Positions 53,921 through 63,362 of a stretch of DNA of 64,000 nt are shown here, piece after piece (positions within the stretch are counted from its first letter, which is position 1; the number at the start of each line of letters is the position of its first letter). The stretch is from an uncultured Sphingomonas sp. (GTDB lineage Bacteria > Pseudomonadota > Alphaproteobacteria > Sphingomonadales > Sphingomonadaceae). Under the pieces are notes generated by a model that worked only from the letters and a program-made list of their open reading frames with translations, did not search any database and was not told the origin of the DNA. The stretch covers positions 1 through 64,000 of the forward strand of contig NZ_CAMLDL010000012.1 in the NCBI RefSeq assembly GCF_946478955.1, read 5' to 3'. Position numbers and translations under genes: made by a program.

Positions 53921-55548
53921 TTTTGCGGGCAATCAATCCCTTCGACGTTGGCAAGGCAGCGTCCGTCTGTGGAATTCTTCGCCAGCGGCAGACGAATCGC
54001 CGCCGCCAGGGTGGGCATGATGTCGACGGTATCACCCCAATCGTCGCGATTGGCCGGGGTCATGCCCTTGCGCCAGAAAATAATCGGCACACGCCGGTCA
54101 TAATCCCACGGGCTGCCGTGCGTCGCGGCATACCCCTTGGTCGGCACCGGGATCGGCATGATATAGGGCTTCAGCACCACCATATAATCGCCCGACCGGT
54201 CCGGATCGAACGAGGCGCGCAGCTTCTGCAGGATGTTCCATTCGCGCGGATCGCCCGACGGCATTGGCGTATTGGCGACCTGAGATTTCGCGTAGGCGGC
54301 ATAAACCTGCGGATTGGCGCGGTAGATTGCGAGCGCGCGGTCCAGAACCCGCTGACGGTCCGCGGGCTTCAGTTTATCGCTGATCCAAAATTCTCCGGCA
54401 GTGCCGGAGCCGAGAATCACCGGACCCTGAAGGCCCAGCCTGCCCCCGACGATTTTTCCGATTTCTGAAGCCGTTAACGCCGGATCGACCCGCATCGCCT
54501 GAGCATTTCCGCGATCCGCGAGCCGTTCGGGAATGTCGAGCCCGCCATGATCTGCGCTCAACATGACCGCATAGTCGATCCCGCTCTTGTCCAGAACGTC
54601 GAAAAAATTGCCGAGTTGCTGGTCAAGGGCCGCCATTTGAATGCACATTTCGCCGCCGCCCGGCCCGAGCGCGTGGCCGATATAATCCGTAGCCGACAGG
54701 CCAACGGAAATAATGTCCGTCCCCTGCCCCTTCCCCAACTGCATGTCGCCAATCATGGCAGCGGACAGGGCCAGAATTGCGCCATCAAAATCGGGTGAGA
54801 TGCGGAATGCCTTAGGGTCATTCGCGCCGCGTGCGAATTTGCCGTCGCCCACGGTGATGCCCGGCGCGACAGTGTAGGGCTTGTCTTTCCCAGCGCACCA
54901 TGCCGGCGCAACCATCGCCGCGCGCGGTTCGGCCAGAGCTTTCGCCAGCGCGGCATTGAACCTCGTGACAGCGGCCGGAACAGGCCGGTCTTTTTGGTCG
55001 GTCACAAAGGTCGAACCGCCCCAATACCAACGCTCGTCGGCGCTGCGGCCGCTCATCATGATCGCGGCGCGATCTTTCCCGGCCACCGCGACGTTACGGC
55101 TTGTCGGCGATACCTGCTTGAGTAAATCGCCGAGCGTCGGCGCTTTCAGGTGCTTTGGCGAGGCCGTATATTTGTCGGACGCGGACCCCGCGACCGTTTC
55201 ATCTTCCGCGCAATAAATATTCTTATCGTCACGCTTGGCGGCCTGATCTACCCAATTATTCGCCACGATACCGGTACGCGCCGGGTGCCAGGCCGTCATC
55301 AACGTCGAGTGGCCAGGACAGGTCTCCGTCGCCGCGTGGCTTTCATAGCTGTTGCGGAATACGGTCCCCTGACTGAGCCGCGCCATGCCTGCGGTGAAAT
55401 GCGGGCGATACTGGTCGAACAGGTCGGCCGAAAATTGATCGACCGATATGGCGACGATGAGCTTGGGCGGGGTTGGTGGGACTTGGGCGTAGGCGGGAGA
55501 AGCAATAGCTGCTGCGGCGGCATACAAAGCCAAACTACCTTTGTTCAT
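53917..55548 (-). CDS. Alkaline phosphatase, PhoK/PafA-like
   Basis: A 543-residue exported phosphatase of the alkaline phosphatase superfamily. Signal peptide (1-21, ending AYA). Metal ligand Asp in AISVDQFS (about 37), the nucleophile Thr in ATETCPGHSTLMTA (about 74-76; a Thr nucleophile as in PhoK of Sphingomonas and PafA), then ADHGGLDIPER and GYAATHGSPWDYDRRVPIIFW with the remaining metal ligands. Splits phosphate monoesters in the periplasm or outside the cell. The promoter region (55549-55670) holds REP-like palindromes. No Pho box was recognised. Confidence 0.88.
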   Translation of the reverse strand: MNKGSLALYAAAAAIASPAYAQVPPTPPKLIVAISVDQFSADLFDQYRPHFTAGMARLSQGTVFRNSYESHAATETCPGHSTLMTAWHPARTGIVANNWVDQAAKRDDKNIYCAEDETVAGSASDKYTASPKHLKAPTLGDLLKQVSPTSRNVAVAGKDRAAIMMSGRSADERWYWGGSTFVTDQKDRPVPAAVTRFNAALAKALAEPRAAMVAPAWCAGKDKPYTVAPGITVGDGKFARGANDPKAFRISPDFDGAILALSAAMIGDMQLGKGQGTDIISVGLSATDYIGHALGPGGGEMCIQMAALDQQLGNFFDVLDKSGIDYAVMLSADHGGLDIPERLADRGNAQAMRVDPALTASEIGKIVGGRLGLQGPVILGSGTAGEFWISDKLKPADRQRVLDRALAIYRANPQVYAAYAKSQVANTPMPSGDPREWNILQKLRASFDPDRSGDYMVVLKPYIMPIPVPTKGYAATHGSPWDYDRRVPIIFWRKGMTPANRDDWGDTVDIMPTLAAAIRLPLAKNSTDGRCLANVEGIDCPQN

Positions 55549-55559
55549 CTCACCTCCTA

Positions 55560-55663
55560 GTTCCCCTGCGATGGCAGGGGTCCAGACGCGCGAAGCGCCA
55601 CTAACACCGACAGCGAATGCTCGCCCTATGGGCTCGGACCGGCCCCCTGCCCTCGCAGGGGAA
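55560..55663. repeat. Inverted pair of REP-like palindromes
   Basis: Two copies of a 24-base element lie 57 bp apart in opposite orientation: GTTCCCCTGCGATGGCAG... at 55560-55583 and its reverse complement form at 55640-55663. Each has its own stem CCCCTGC/GCAGGGG with a 4-base loop. The layout matches the BIME-type pairs made by REP-associated transposases. It occupies the gap between gatB and the phosphatase. Confidence 0.75.
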
Positions 55664-55670
55664 CAGGCCT

Positions 55671-57134
55671 CTAGCCCAACTTGGCCCGTAGCCGTTCGTT
55701 GACCACGCCCGGATTGGCTTTCCCCTGCATCGCCTTCATCGTCTGACCAACGAAGAAACCGAACAGCGCTTCCTTGCCCGCCTTATATTGCTCGACCTTG
55801 TCGGCGTTGGCGGCGAGGATCTTGTCGATCTCCGCATCAATCGCGCCGGTGTCGCTGGTCTGCTTCAGGCCTTCCCGTTCGACGATGGCGCCAGCACGGT
55901 CGCCGGTTTCGAGCATTTTCTCGAACACCGTCTTGGCGATGGAGCCGCTGATCGTGCCGTCGGCGACGAGCTTCAGAAGCTCCGACGCATGATCGGGCGA
56001 AATCGGGCTTTCGGCGATGGTCACGCCAAGGCGGTTGAGCGCGCCAAACAGCTCGCCTGAAACCCAGTTGCTCGCCTGCTTGGCGTCAACATCGGTCGCC
56101 AGCAGCACGTCGAACCAGCTGGCCGTTTCGACTTCGGCGGTCAGCACGCTCGCGTTGTAGGCGGAAATGCCCATCAGCTCGTAGCGTTTGCGCTTGGCAT
56201 CCGGCAGTTCGGGCAGCGACTGACGGCATTCCTCAAGGAACGCATCGTCAAGCTCGAGCGGCAGCAGGTCGGGATCGGGGAAGTAGCGATAATCATGCGC
56301 ATCTTCCTTCGACCGCAGCGTGCGCGTGACGTTCTTGTCAGGATCGTAAAGGCGGGTTTCCTGCGCGACGGTGCCACCTTCCTCGATCAAATCGACCTGA
56401 CGGCGCGCCTCGCTCTCGATCACGTTCATGACGAAACGGACCGAGTTGACGTTTTTTGTCTCGGTGCGAGTGCCGAATTCGTCGCCGGGTTTGCGAACCG
56501 AGACGTTGACGTCGGCGCGCATCGAGCCTTCTTCCATATTGCCGTCGCACGAGCCGACGTAGCGGAGGATCGCGCGCAGCTTGCGGAGATAGGCACCGGC
56601 CTCGGCGGGCGAGCGCATGTCGGGCTTCGACACGATTTCCATCAACGCGACGCCCGAGCGGTTGAGGTCGACATAGGACATGGTCGGATGCTGGTCGTGC
56701 ATCAGCTTGCCCGCGTCCTGCTCGACATGGATGCGCTCGACGCCGATGGTTACGGCGCTGCTCTCATCCTTCTCGTCGGTGAGGACCGTGATTTCGCCCT
56801 CGCCCACGAGCGGGTGATAGAGCTGCGAAATCTGGTAGCCCTGCGGCAAGTCGGCGTAGAAGTAATTCTTGCGGTCAAAGCGTGACCATTTGTTGATCTG
56901 CGCGTCGATCGCCATGCCGGTGCGCACCGCCTGACGGATGCATTCGCGGTTGGGCACCGGGAGCATGCCGGGCATCGCGGCGTCGACCAGGCTGACCTGC
57001 GTATTCGGCTCCGCCCCGAACGCCGTTGCCGCGCCGCTGAACAGCTTGGCCAGCGTCGTCACCTGCGCATGAACCTCAAGGCCAATCACGACCTCCCAAT
57101 CGCCGGTGGCGCCTTTGATCCGATAGTCGCTCAC
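55671..57134 (-). CDS. gatB: Asp-tRNA(Asn)/Glu-tRNA(Gln) amidotransferase subunit B
   Basis: Binds and activates the mischarged tRNA in the GatCAB complex. 487 residues. Conserved [18 protein letters not shown] start, [23 protein letters not shown], the [14 protein letters not shown] block and the [10 protein letters not shown] segment; a C-terminal YqeY-like tail domain binds tRNA. Three tandem GTG codons are available; the third (57134) gives the family N-terminus SDYRIKG, the GTGA overlap with gatA and a GGAG 8 bases upstream. Confidence 0.96.
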   Translation of the reverse strand: MSDYRIKGATGDWEVVIGLEVHAQVTTLAKLFSGAATAFGAEPNTQVSLVDAAMPGMLPVPNRECIRQAVRTGMAIDAQINKWSRFDRKNYFYADLPQGYQISQLYHPLVGEGEITVLTDEKDESSAVTIGVERIHVEQDAGKLMHDQHPTMSYVDLNRSGVALMEIVSKPDMRSPAEAGAYLRKLRAILRYVGSCDGNMEEGSMRADVNVSVRKPGDEFGTRTETKNVNSVRFVMNVIESEARRQVDLIEEGGTVAQETRLYDPDKNVTRTLRSKEDAHDYRYFPDPDLLPLELDDAFLEECRQSLPELPDAKRKRYELMGISAYNASVLTAEVETASWFDVLLATDVDAKQASNWVSGELFGALNRLGVTIAESPISPDHASELLKLVADGTISGSIAKTVFEKMLETGDRAGAIVEREGLKQTSDTGAIDAEIDKILAANADKVEQYKAGKEALFGFFVGQTMKAMQGKANPGVVNERLRAKLG

Positions 57135-58612
57135 CACCACTTCTCCGCACGATGGGTAAATCCGGCGCGTTCCTCAATGGCGAGGCCCGCGTTGAGCAAA
57201 GTCTGCTCGTCGAGCTCGTTCGCGATAAGGTGCAAGCCCAACGGAAGCCCCTGCCCGTCCAGGCCGCCCGGAACGCTCATAGCGGGAAGGCCGGCAAGGC
57301 TCGCCGGGACCGCGAAGACGTCGTTGAGGTACATGGCCAGCGGGTCGCTCATCTTCTCGCCAAGGCCGAACGCCGCAGAGGGCGCCGTGGGCGTGAGGAT
57401 GAGGTCGCATTTCTCGAACGCCTGAGCAAAGTCGCGCTTGATGAGGGCGCGGACCTTCTGGGCTTTGGTGAAATAGGCATCGTAAAAGCCCGCCGACAGC
57501 ACATAGGTGCCGATCATGATGCGGCGCTTCACCTCCGCCCCGAAGCCGTCGGCGCGGGTCGCCGCGTACATGGCGTCGAGGTTGCCGCCCTCCGGCGTAT
57601 CGCGCAGCCCGTAGCGCACGCCGTCGTAGCGGGCGAGGTTGGACGAGGCTTCGGCGGGCGCGATGATGTAATAGGTTGGCAGCGCGTATTTCGTGTGCGG
57701 AAGCGAAATCGGCACGACTTCAGCGCCCGCATCCTTCAGCCATTCGATGCCCTGATCCCACAGCGCGTTGATCTCTTCCGGCACGCCGTCGACGCGATAT
57801 TCCTTGGGAATACCAACGCGTTTGCCCTTGAGATCGCTGGACAATCCCGCTTCCCAATTGGGCACGGACAGCTTCAGGCTGGTCGCGTCCTTGGGGTCGA
57901 ACCCGCACATGCTTTCCAGCATGATCGCGCAGTCGCGGACGTCCTTTGCCATCGGCCCCGCCTGATCGAGCGAGCTGGCGAAGGCGACGATGCCCCAGCG
58001 GCTGCAGCGGCCATAGGTAGGCTTGATGCCGGTGATGCCGGTGAAGGCCGCGGGCTGACGGATCGAACCGCCGGTGTCGGTGCCGGTGACGCCCGGCGCC
58101 ATGCCCGCGCTGACCGCCGCCGCCGATCCGCCCGAGCTTCCGCCCGGGGTCAGCGCAGCATTGCCGCCGTCATTGCGCCGCCACGGGCTGATGACCGGGC
58201 CGTAGGTGCTGGTTTCGTTAGACGAGCCCATGGCGAATTCGTCCATGTTGAGCTTGCCCAACATCCCCGCGCCCGCCGCCTTCAGATTGGCGGATACGGT
58301 GCTTTCGTAAGTCGGTTTGAACCCGGTCAGGATTTTGGAAGCGGTCGTGCTAGCGACGCCCTCAGTGCAGAACAAATCCTTGATTCCGAGCGGCACACCC
58401 GACAGCGGCTTCAATTCGCCTTTGGTACGCGCTTCGTCAGCAGCATCGGCGGCGGCAAGTGCCAGTTCCGGCGTTTCGACCGTCCAGGCGTTGAGCGCGC
58501 GGCCAGCGGCGACAGCTTCATTGAACGCCGTCGCGACTTCACGCGCGGAAAACTCGCCGAGGCGAACGCCGTCGCGGATCTGGGCAATGGTCTTGGTTGT
58601 TAGGTCACTCAC
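57131..58612 (-). CDS. gatA: Asp-tRNA(Asn)/Glu-tRNA(Gln) amidotransferase subunit A
   Basis: Glutaminase subunit that produces ammonia for the complex. 493 residues. Amidase-signature triad: Lys in [11 protein letters not shown] (about 77), Ser in the Gly/Ser-rich [14 protein letters not shown] and Ser in [14 protein letters not shown]. Start codon GTG at 58612 with no clear ribosome binding site. A 106-bp spacer with REP-like repeats separates it from gatC. Confidence 0.96.
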   Translation of the reverse strand: MSDLTTKTIAQIRDGVRLGEFSAREVATAFNEAVAAGRALNAWTVETPELALAAADAADEARTKGELKPLSGVPLGIKDLFCTEGVASTTASKILTGFKPTYESTVSANLKAAGAGMLGKLNMDEFAMGSSNETSTYGPVISPWRRNDGGNAALTPGGSSGGSAAAVSAGMAPGVTGTDTGGSIRQPAAFTGITGIKPTYGRCSRWGIVAFASSLDQAGPMAKDVRDCAIMLESMCGFDPKDATSLKLSVPNWEAGLSSDLKGKRVGIPKEYRVDGVPEEINALWDQGIEWLKDAGAEVVPISLPHTKYALPTYYIIAPAEASSNLARYDGVRYGLRDTPEGGNLDAMYAATRADGFGAEVKRRIMIGTYVLSAGFYDAYFTKAQKVRALIKRDFAQAFEKCDLILTPTAPSAAFGLGEKMSDPLAMYLNDVFAVPASLAGLPAMSVPGGLDGQGLPLGLHLIANELDEQTLLNAGLAIEERAGFTHRAEKWW

Positions 58613-58617
58613 TTGAT

Positions 58618-58705
58618 CGTCACCCTCGCGAAAGCGGGGGTCCCGCTTTTCTTGTGAACGGTCGCGCCAAAGGCAGCGGGATTCCCGTTTTCGCGGGAAT
58701 GACGG
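58618..58705. repeat. Inverted pair of REP-like palindromes between gatC and gatA
   Basis: GTCACCCTCGCGAAAGCGGG... (58618-58647) and, inverted, its close relative CGTCATTCCCGCGAAAACGG... (reverse complement of 58673-58705). Each is a hairpin CCCGCG/CGCGGG type, and together they can form a long stem. The sequence is the widespread GTCATTCCCGCG class of intergenic repeat. It sits inside an operon, so it could lower or modulate gatA-gatB expression relative to gatC. Confidence 0.75.
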
Positions 58706-58718
58706 TTTGCGGTGATCA

Positions 58719-59021
58719 CTATTCGATCACCTTCGGCACGGCGAAGAAGCCGTGCTGCGCGTCGGGCGCATTCTTCAAAATCTGGTCGCGGATACCGCCG
58801 CCAGTCAGCGGATCAGCGTCCACGACATCGTCACGCAGGCGGGTTTCGTTGGCGATGACCGCAGTCAACGGCTCGACCCCATCGGTGTTGACCTCACCCA
58901 GCTGCTCGACCCAGCCGAGGATGTTGTTGAGTTCGGGCACCATCTTGTCGATTTCGGCATCGCTCAGCGCGAGCCGGGCGAGCTTGGCGACGTGGCGCAC
59001 TTCTTTTTCGGAAACGGACAT
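58719..59021 (-). CDS. gatC: Asp-tRNA(Asn)/Glu-tRNA(Gln) amidotransferase subunit C
   Basis: 100-residue subunit that stabilises GatA-Gat[35 protein letters not shown] helices (split here) and the conserved C-terminal FFAVPKVIE block. The ATG at 59021 ([13 protein letters not shown]) is the family start; twelve upstream codons are open but unused. First gene of gatCAB. The complex makes up for a missing GlnRS and/or AsnRS. Confidence 0.95.
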   Translation of the reverse strand: MSVSEKEVRHVAKLARLALSDAEIDKMVPELNNILGWVEQLGEVNTDGVEPLTAVIANETRLRDDVVDADPLTGGGIRDQILKNAPDAQHGFFAVPKVIE

Positions 59022-59060
59022 GAAAGCGCGGCTAGCAGGGGCCGCGCGCGCCTTCAACGC

Positions 59061-60740
59061 CTATTCGAACAGATCACCGACCGGTTTGCCATCAACGAAC
59101 ACCTGGCGGCGGTTCACTGTGCGGACCTCCACCGGCGCATCATTGATGTTGGGATAGCTGCCATCTGGCCCAACCGACGATTTGGCGAGGCGATCTTTGT
59201 CGGCATCAATTGTCGTCACCCAGATATAGCCCTTGCCCTTGTTCTGGGTGAGCAGGATGACGCGCCCCTGATCAAGCCGGACAAGGGTGCAACGGCTTTC
59301 GGCGCTACATTCGCGGTTGGCGCCGACCGCACGCAACGTCGCATCGTCAAGGGCGATGTCGTTGCCAATCACTCGAACAAATTTCGGATCGATCGCTGCC
59401 GGAGGCAAGGGCACATCGACGTCATATCGGCTTTTGCCGGCAAGTGCGTCAGCGGCGAGGTTGCGTTCTTCAGGATCATTCGCCTTAGATCGGACCTGCT
59501 CAAGCGCCGTTCGGCCCGAAGGGCCAAAATCAAACGCCATAGCGCGCCAGTCGAAATCCGTCGGCTTGACCTTGCCCGACTGCAGCCGCGCGAGCTGCGA
59601 CCTCGCGCTGATGCTGCCGAAGTCCATGATCGGCAGCGCCAGGAAGATTGCGATACCGACCACCCCCAATGCGACCTTGATCTGCAGCGGCCGCACGACG
59701 TCGGCGAAATTCAACCGTCCTTTGACAAGCGACCACCAGAAGATCACCCCGGTGACGACAGCGACGATGATGGCGATCACGCCCCAGAGGCGTTCCGGCG
59801 TCCAGCCGTACTGGCCGATCCGCTGCCCCATCGACAAAGCGGCGAGTATAGCCAGCGGCAGGATCGCGGCCGCCAGGGCCACGGCGCAATATTGCATAAG
59901 GATTGAAGGGCGGCGATCCGCCTGCCCGTCACCAATGATGACATTGGTCAGCGCGAACGCCCCGAACGCGCCTAACAACAGCAGTGGTGTCGGCGGAACG
60001 CCGCTATCCCAAAAGCTTTCCAGCCCGGTGAATGGTAGCGCCAGGAAAAAGGCCCACAGCGCCGTCGCCACGACCGGCGCGAGTACGACCAGTATTGCCA
60101 TTACCAGCTTGCGCACCGTCCCAAGCAATCCCTCGCGATCGCGCAAAATGCCGACGGAAGCCCCGAACGCCGCGCCGGCCAGCGTCCAGGCGAACCACCC
60201 CTGCTCAAACAGATGTTTGAGTGCGTTGATGCCAATGATGCGAAACAGGGACGCAATCAGAAAAGCGACGATGAAACAAAGACCCGTAAAAAGCAGAGCG
60301 AATAGACCTATGACGACATCGCTCCAGACATGGCGGTGGACATTGGCGACGGGGAACCGAAATGCCCCTTCGTCGCGCGCCGCCTGAAACAGCGGCGCCG
60401 CAACCAGCACAGCTGCCGCCCCGGAAAAAAAGGGGAATTCGAAAAGGTTAGGTACATAGTTATACCCGGCCGTGGACCATCCCACAAAGGCAAGCACGCT
60501 GCCCCACGCCAAGGCGAAGATTACCGACCACCACCAGCGAACCCTGGCGAAAGTGATGAGGAAACTGATTGCTGCCGCAGCGACGAACACTGCTGCGGCC
60601 TGCCGCCAAATAGGCACGATATCATAGTGGTACGCCTGACTGCCCACCAGTTGATAGAACAGCATGCCAGAAGCCGCGCCCACGAATGCCATAACGACCG
60701 GCAAAAACGAATTGCCGTCACCGTTCCGCTCTTCCTGCAT
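59061..60740 (-). CDS. DUF4153 multi-pass membrane protein
   Basis: 559 residues. Residues about 10-395 hold some 11-12 membrane helices, followed by a soluble periplasmic or cytosolic C-terminal region of about 165 residues (FDWRAMAFDFG onwards) ending EVRTVNRRQVFVDGKPVGDLFE. Matches the DUF4153 family; function unknown. The ATG at 60740 has GGGAGGGGC upstream. The gene upstream on this strand is absent: it diverges from the DUF3089 gene. Confidence 0.8.
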   Translation of the reverse strand: MQEERNGDGNSFLPVVMAFVGAASGMLFYQLVGSQAYHYDIVPIWRQAAAVFVAAAAISFLITFARVRWWWSVIFALAWGSVLAFVGWSTAGYNYVPNLFEFPFFSGAAAVLVAAPLFQAARDEGAFRFPVANVHRHVWSDVVIGLFALLFTGLCFIVAFLIASLFRIIGINALKHLFEQGWFAWTLAGAAFGASVGILRDREGLLGTVRKLVMAILVVLAPVVATALWAFFLALPFTGLESFWDSGVPPTPLLLLGAFGAFALTNVIIGDGQADRRPSILMQYCAVALAAAILPLAILAALSMGQRIGQYGWTPERLWGVIAIIVAVVTGVIFWWSLVKGRLNFADVVRPLQIKVALGVVGIAIFLALPIMDFGSISARSQLARLQSGKVKPTDFDWRAMAFDFGPSGRTALEQVRSKANDPEERNLAADALAGKSRYDVDVPLPPAAIDPKFVRVIGNDIALDDATLRAVGANRECSAESRCTLVRLDQGRVILLTQNKGKGYIWVTTIDADKDRLAKSSVGPDGSYPNINDAPVEVRTVNRRQVFVDGKPVGDLFE

Positions 60741-60861
60741 CAATGTGCCCCTCCCAATGCGTAGCAGCTTGGGCGAATTCGATCTGGTCTTCAACCGACG
60801 ATCATCCTCCATCCGCCATCAACCGCTTGTCGCGCCACCGGCTTATGCTAGGGCTGCCGCC

Positions 60862-61986
60862 ATGTGTGCACGACGCTTTCTCGGCTGTATCTTCATCTTC
60901 GTTCTGCTGGCGGTCGCCGCCGCATTCCTGATGTTCCAGTTCGGGGACCGGGTGCTGACCAGCATGGCGACCCCAAAGGGCCATTATCAGACCCCGGCCG
61001 AAAATGGGCCGGATTACGCCCGTGCAGACAGCTGGTTGGCGAAGCCGGGAGACGAACGGAACCTAGCGGACTGGCTCCCGGTCAGCGCAACCGGACAGTC
61101 GCCCACTCTGCCCGCCGTCGACCGCCGCGAGGCCGCGACGTTTTACATTCATCCAACGACATATTTACTCAATGATCGCTGGAATGCCCCACTTGACTTG
61201 CCGAGCGATATTGAACGGCGGACCGATATCTTTGTGCAAAGTCAGGCCAGCGCTTTCAACGGCGTGTCGATGATTTGGGCACCGCGCTACCGTCAGGCCG
61301 CGTTTGGCGCGTTTCTGCTGCAGAATGACGATGCGACCAAGGCCCTCAATCTCGCCTATGGCGACGTACTGAAGGCATTTGATCATTTCATGGCCGCCAA
61401 CCCGGGCAAACCGATCATCCTCGCCGGACATAGTCAGGGTTCACTCCATTTGCTTCGTCTGCTGACCGATCGAAAGGATGCACTGACGGGGCGGTTGGTT
61501 GCGGCCTATGTTGTTGGATGGCCGGTCTCATCGGTCGCTGACCTCGCGCCTACTGGCCTTCCCGCCTGCACCGATGCAGCACAATCGGGCTGCGTCGCCA
61601 GTTGGGAGAGTTTTCGCGATCCGGCAAACCCCGAGCTGGTCCTGAAATCCTGGCAGCAAGGTAAAGGCCCCAACGGCGTCCAGCGTCGGCGCGCGGATAT
61701 TATTTGCACCAACCCCCTTAATGGGGGTGCTGCCAGCGATGCGGCGCCCGGCGCCAATCTAGGGACGTTGGTGCCAGATGGCGATCTTGGCAATGCCAGC
61801 CTCCAGCCGGGCCGCGTTGGCGCGACCTGCCACGATGGCCTGTTATTGATCGACGGCGCAGTGCCGGATTTTGGCCCCTATGTGCTGCCCGGCAATAATT
61901 ATCACGTCTATGACTACGCCCTTTATTGGGGTTCCATCCGCGCCGATGCAGCAAATCGCCTGGCCGCATGGAAATCATCGCAATGA
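60862..61986 (+). CDS. DUF3089 alpha/beta-hydrolase-like lipid or envelope protein
   Basis: 374 residues with an N-terminal membrane anchor or signal (about 5-28). The DUF3089 region has [17 protein letters not shown], a serine nucleophile elbow ILAGHSQGS (about 192-200), and [12 protein letters not shown] near the end, where the catalytic His is expected. Several paired cysteines suggest an exported protein. Substrate unknown. ATG at 60862 with AGGG upstream; the open frame before it is antisense to DUF4153. Its stop overlaps the ruvX start (ATGA). Confidence 0.82.
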   Translation: MCARRFLGCIFIFVLLAVAAAFLMFQFGDRVLTSMATPKGHYQTPAENGPDYARADSWLAKPGDERNLADWLPVSATGQSPTLPAVDRREAATFYIHPTTYLLNDRWNAPLDLPSDIERRTDIFVQSQASAFNGVSMIWAPRYRQAAFGAFLLQNDDATKALNLAYGDVLKAFDHFMAANPGKPIILAGHSQGSLHLLRLLTDRKDALTGRLVAAYVVGWPVSSVADLAPTGLPACTDAAQSGCVASWESFRDPANPELVLKSWQQGKGPNGVQRRRADIICTNPLNGGAASDAAPGANLGTLVPDGDLGNASLQPGRVGATCHDGLLLIDGAVPDFGPYVLPGNNYHVYDYALYWGSIRADAANRLAAWKSSQ

Positions 61987-62456
61987 TCTATCAGACTGCC
62001 GCCGAATATGCGGGTGCCGTGGGCAGCGGCGGCCGCCTCCTAGGTCTTGATGTCGGCACGAAAACGGTCGGGCTGGCGACCTGCGATGCCATGTGGACCT
62101 ATGCATCGCCGCTCGAAACCCTCAGGCGCGGTAAATTCACCGCTGATCTTGAGCGGTTGAATGCCCTGGCGACAAAGGAATCGATCCGCGGCCTAGTTAT
62201 CGGCCTGCCGCTCAATATGGACGGCACGGACAGCCCGCGCACCCAATCCGTCCGCGCATTTGCCCGCAATCTCGCGCCAATGGCCCTCCCCGTTTTGATG
62301 TGGGACGAGCGTTGGTCGACGGTTGCCGTCGAACGAGCGATGATCGACCAGGACATAAGCCGGGCGCGGCGGGCCGAGAAGGTCGACGCCCATGCTGCGG
62401 CGCATATCTTGCAGGGGGCGATCGATGCTCTGGTCAATCTCCCGCCCGCGCGCTAG
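61983..62456 (+). CDS. ruvX: Putative pre-16S rRNA nuclease / Holliday junction resolvase-like YqgF
   Basis: 157 residues of the RNase H-like YqgF family, which completes 5' processing of 16S rRNA. The acidic active site is visible: [27 protein letters not shown], and [13 protein letters not shown] with DAHAAAHIL near the end. Begins within the stop codon of the upstream gene (ATGA) and is followed by pyrB 12 bases later. Confidence 0.94.
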   Translation: MIYQTAAEYAGAVGSGGRLLGLDVGTKTVGLATCDAMWTYASPLETLRRGKFTADLERLNALATKESIRGLVIGLPLNMDGTDSPRTQSVRAFARNLAPMALPVLMWDERWSTVAVERAMIDQDISRARRAEKVDAHAAAHILQGAIDALVNLPPAR

Positions 62457-62468
62457 GGGGCCGTTTCG

Positions 62469-63356
62469 ATGCATCTAATCTCCATCGACGATCTTTCCGA
62501 CGCGCAAATCGACAAACTGTTGAGCAGTGCCGATCGCTATGCCGAAGCCAACCGCAATCGCGAGACGTTCACCACGCTGGCCGGGCGGACGGTGTTCAAC
62601 GTCTTCTACGAGAACAGCACACGCACCGCGATGAGCTTCGCGGCCGCTGCCGCGCGCCTGGGCGCACAGCCCCTAACGTTGTCCGTGGAACATAGCAGCG
62701 TGAAGAAGGGCGAAACGCTCGCCGACACTGCTCTCACCCTCGATGCAATGCGGCCCGACGTACTGGTTGTCCGTCACCGCGACGATGGCGCAGTTGCAGA
62801 GGTGGCAGGCTTGGTCAGTTGCCCTGTCATAAATGCTGGTGACGGCACCAATGAGCACCCGACGCAGGCGCTACTCGATGCGCTGACCCTCAAACAGCAT
62901 TTCGGCTATGTTGATGGCCTCAACGTCGCCATCCTCGGCGATATCCGCCACAGCCGCGTCGCCCGCTCTAACGCAAAGCTGCTCGGCCGATTGGGCGCGA
63001 ATGTACGGCTTGCCGGCCCCCCCGAATTGATGCCCGACGGCGTCCAAGGATCAATCGATGACGCAATTGCCGGCGCCGACGCGGTGATGATGCTGCGCAT
63101 TCAGCGCGAGCGGCTCGACGAGGAATTCGGCGATGCGCCGGGCGAATATCTATCGCGCTTTGGTCTGACGATGGACCGGCTTGCCACGGCGGACGGAAAT
63201 GCCGTTGTCATGCATCCGGGTCCAATGAACCGCGGCGTCGAAATCGCTGACGAGGTTGCCGACCTCAAGGGCCGATCGCTTATCCTGCGTCAGGTAGAAA
63301 ATGGCGTGGCGGTCAGGATGGCCTGCCTTGATCTTCTGACCGCCGACCGCCGCTGA
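62469..63356 (+). CDS. pyrB: Aspartate carbamoyltransferase catalytic subunit
   Basis: Second step of pyrimidine synthesis: carbamoyl phosphate plus aspartate. 295 residues, slightly short. Carbamoyl-phosphate motif YENSTRT (about 49-55), HPTQALLD (about 125), and the aspartate-binding MHPGPMNRGVEI. No pyrC follows within the window; pyrB meets the convergent SPOR gene after 6 bp. Usually linked to pyrC in alphaproteobacteria, so the isolation is notable. Confidence 0.96.
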   Translation: MHLISIDDLSDAQIDKLLSSADRYAEANRNRETFTTLAGRTVFNVFYENSTRTAMSFAAAAARLGAQPLTLSVEHSSVKKGETLADTALTLDAMRPDVLVVRHRDDGAVAEVAGLVSCPVINAGDGTNEHPTQALLDALTLKQHFGYVDGLNVAILGDIRHSRVARSNAKLLGRLGANVRLAGPPELMPDGVQGSIDDAIAGADAVMMLRIQRERLDEEFGDAPGEYLSRFGLTMDRLATADGNAVVMHPGPMNRGVEIADEVADLKGRSLILRQVENGVAVRMACLDLLTADRR

Positions 63357-63362
63357 TTTTCC

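Noticed and set aside
57152..58603. 483-residue plus-strand open frame
   Set aside because: Full-length antisense shadow of gatA caused by high GC; gatA has all catalytic motifs.
58752..59906. 384-residue plus-strand open frame
   Set aside because: Antisense to gatC and DUF4153, Arg/His/Asp-rich with no domain; a shadow.
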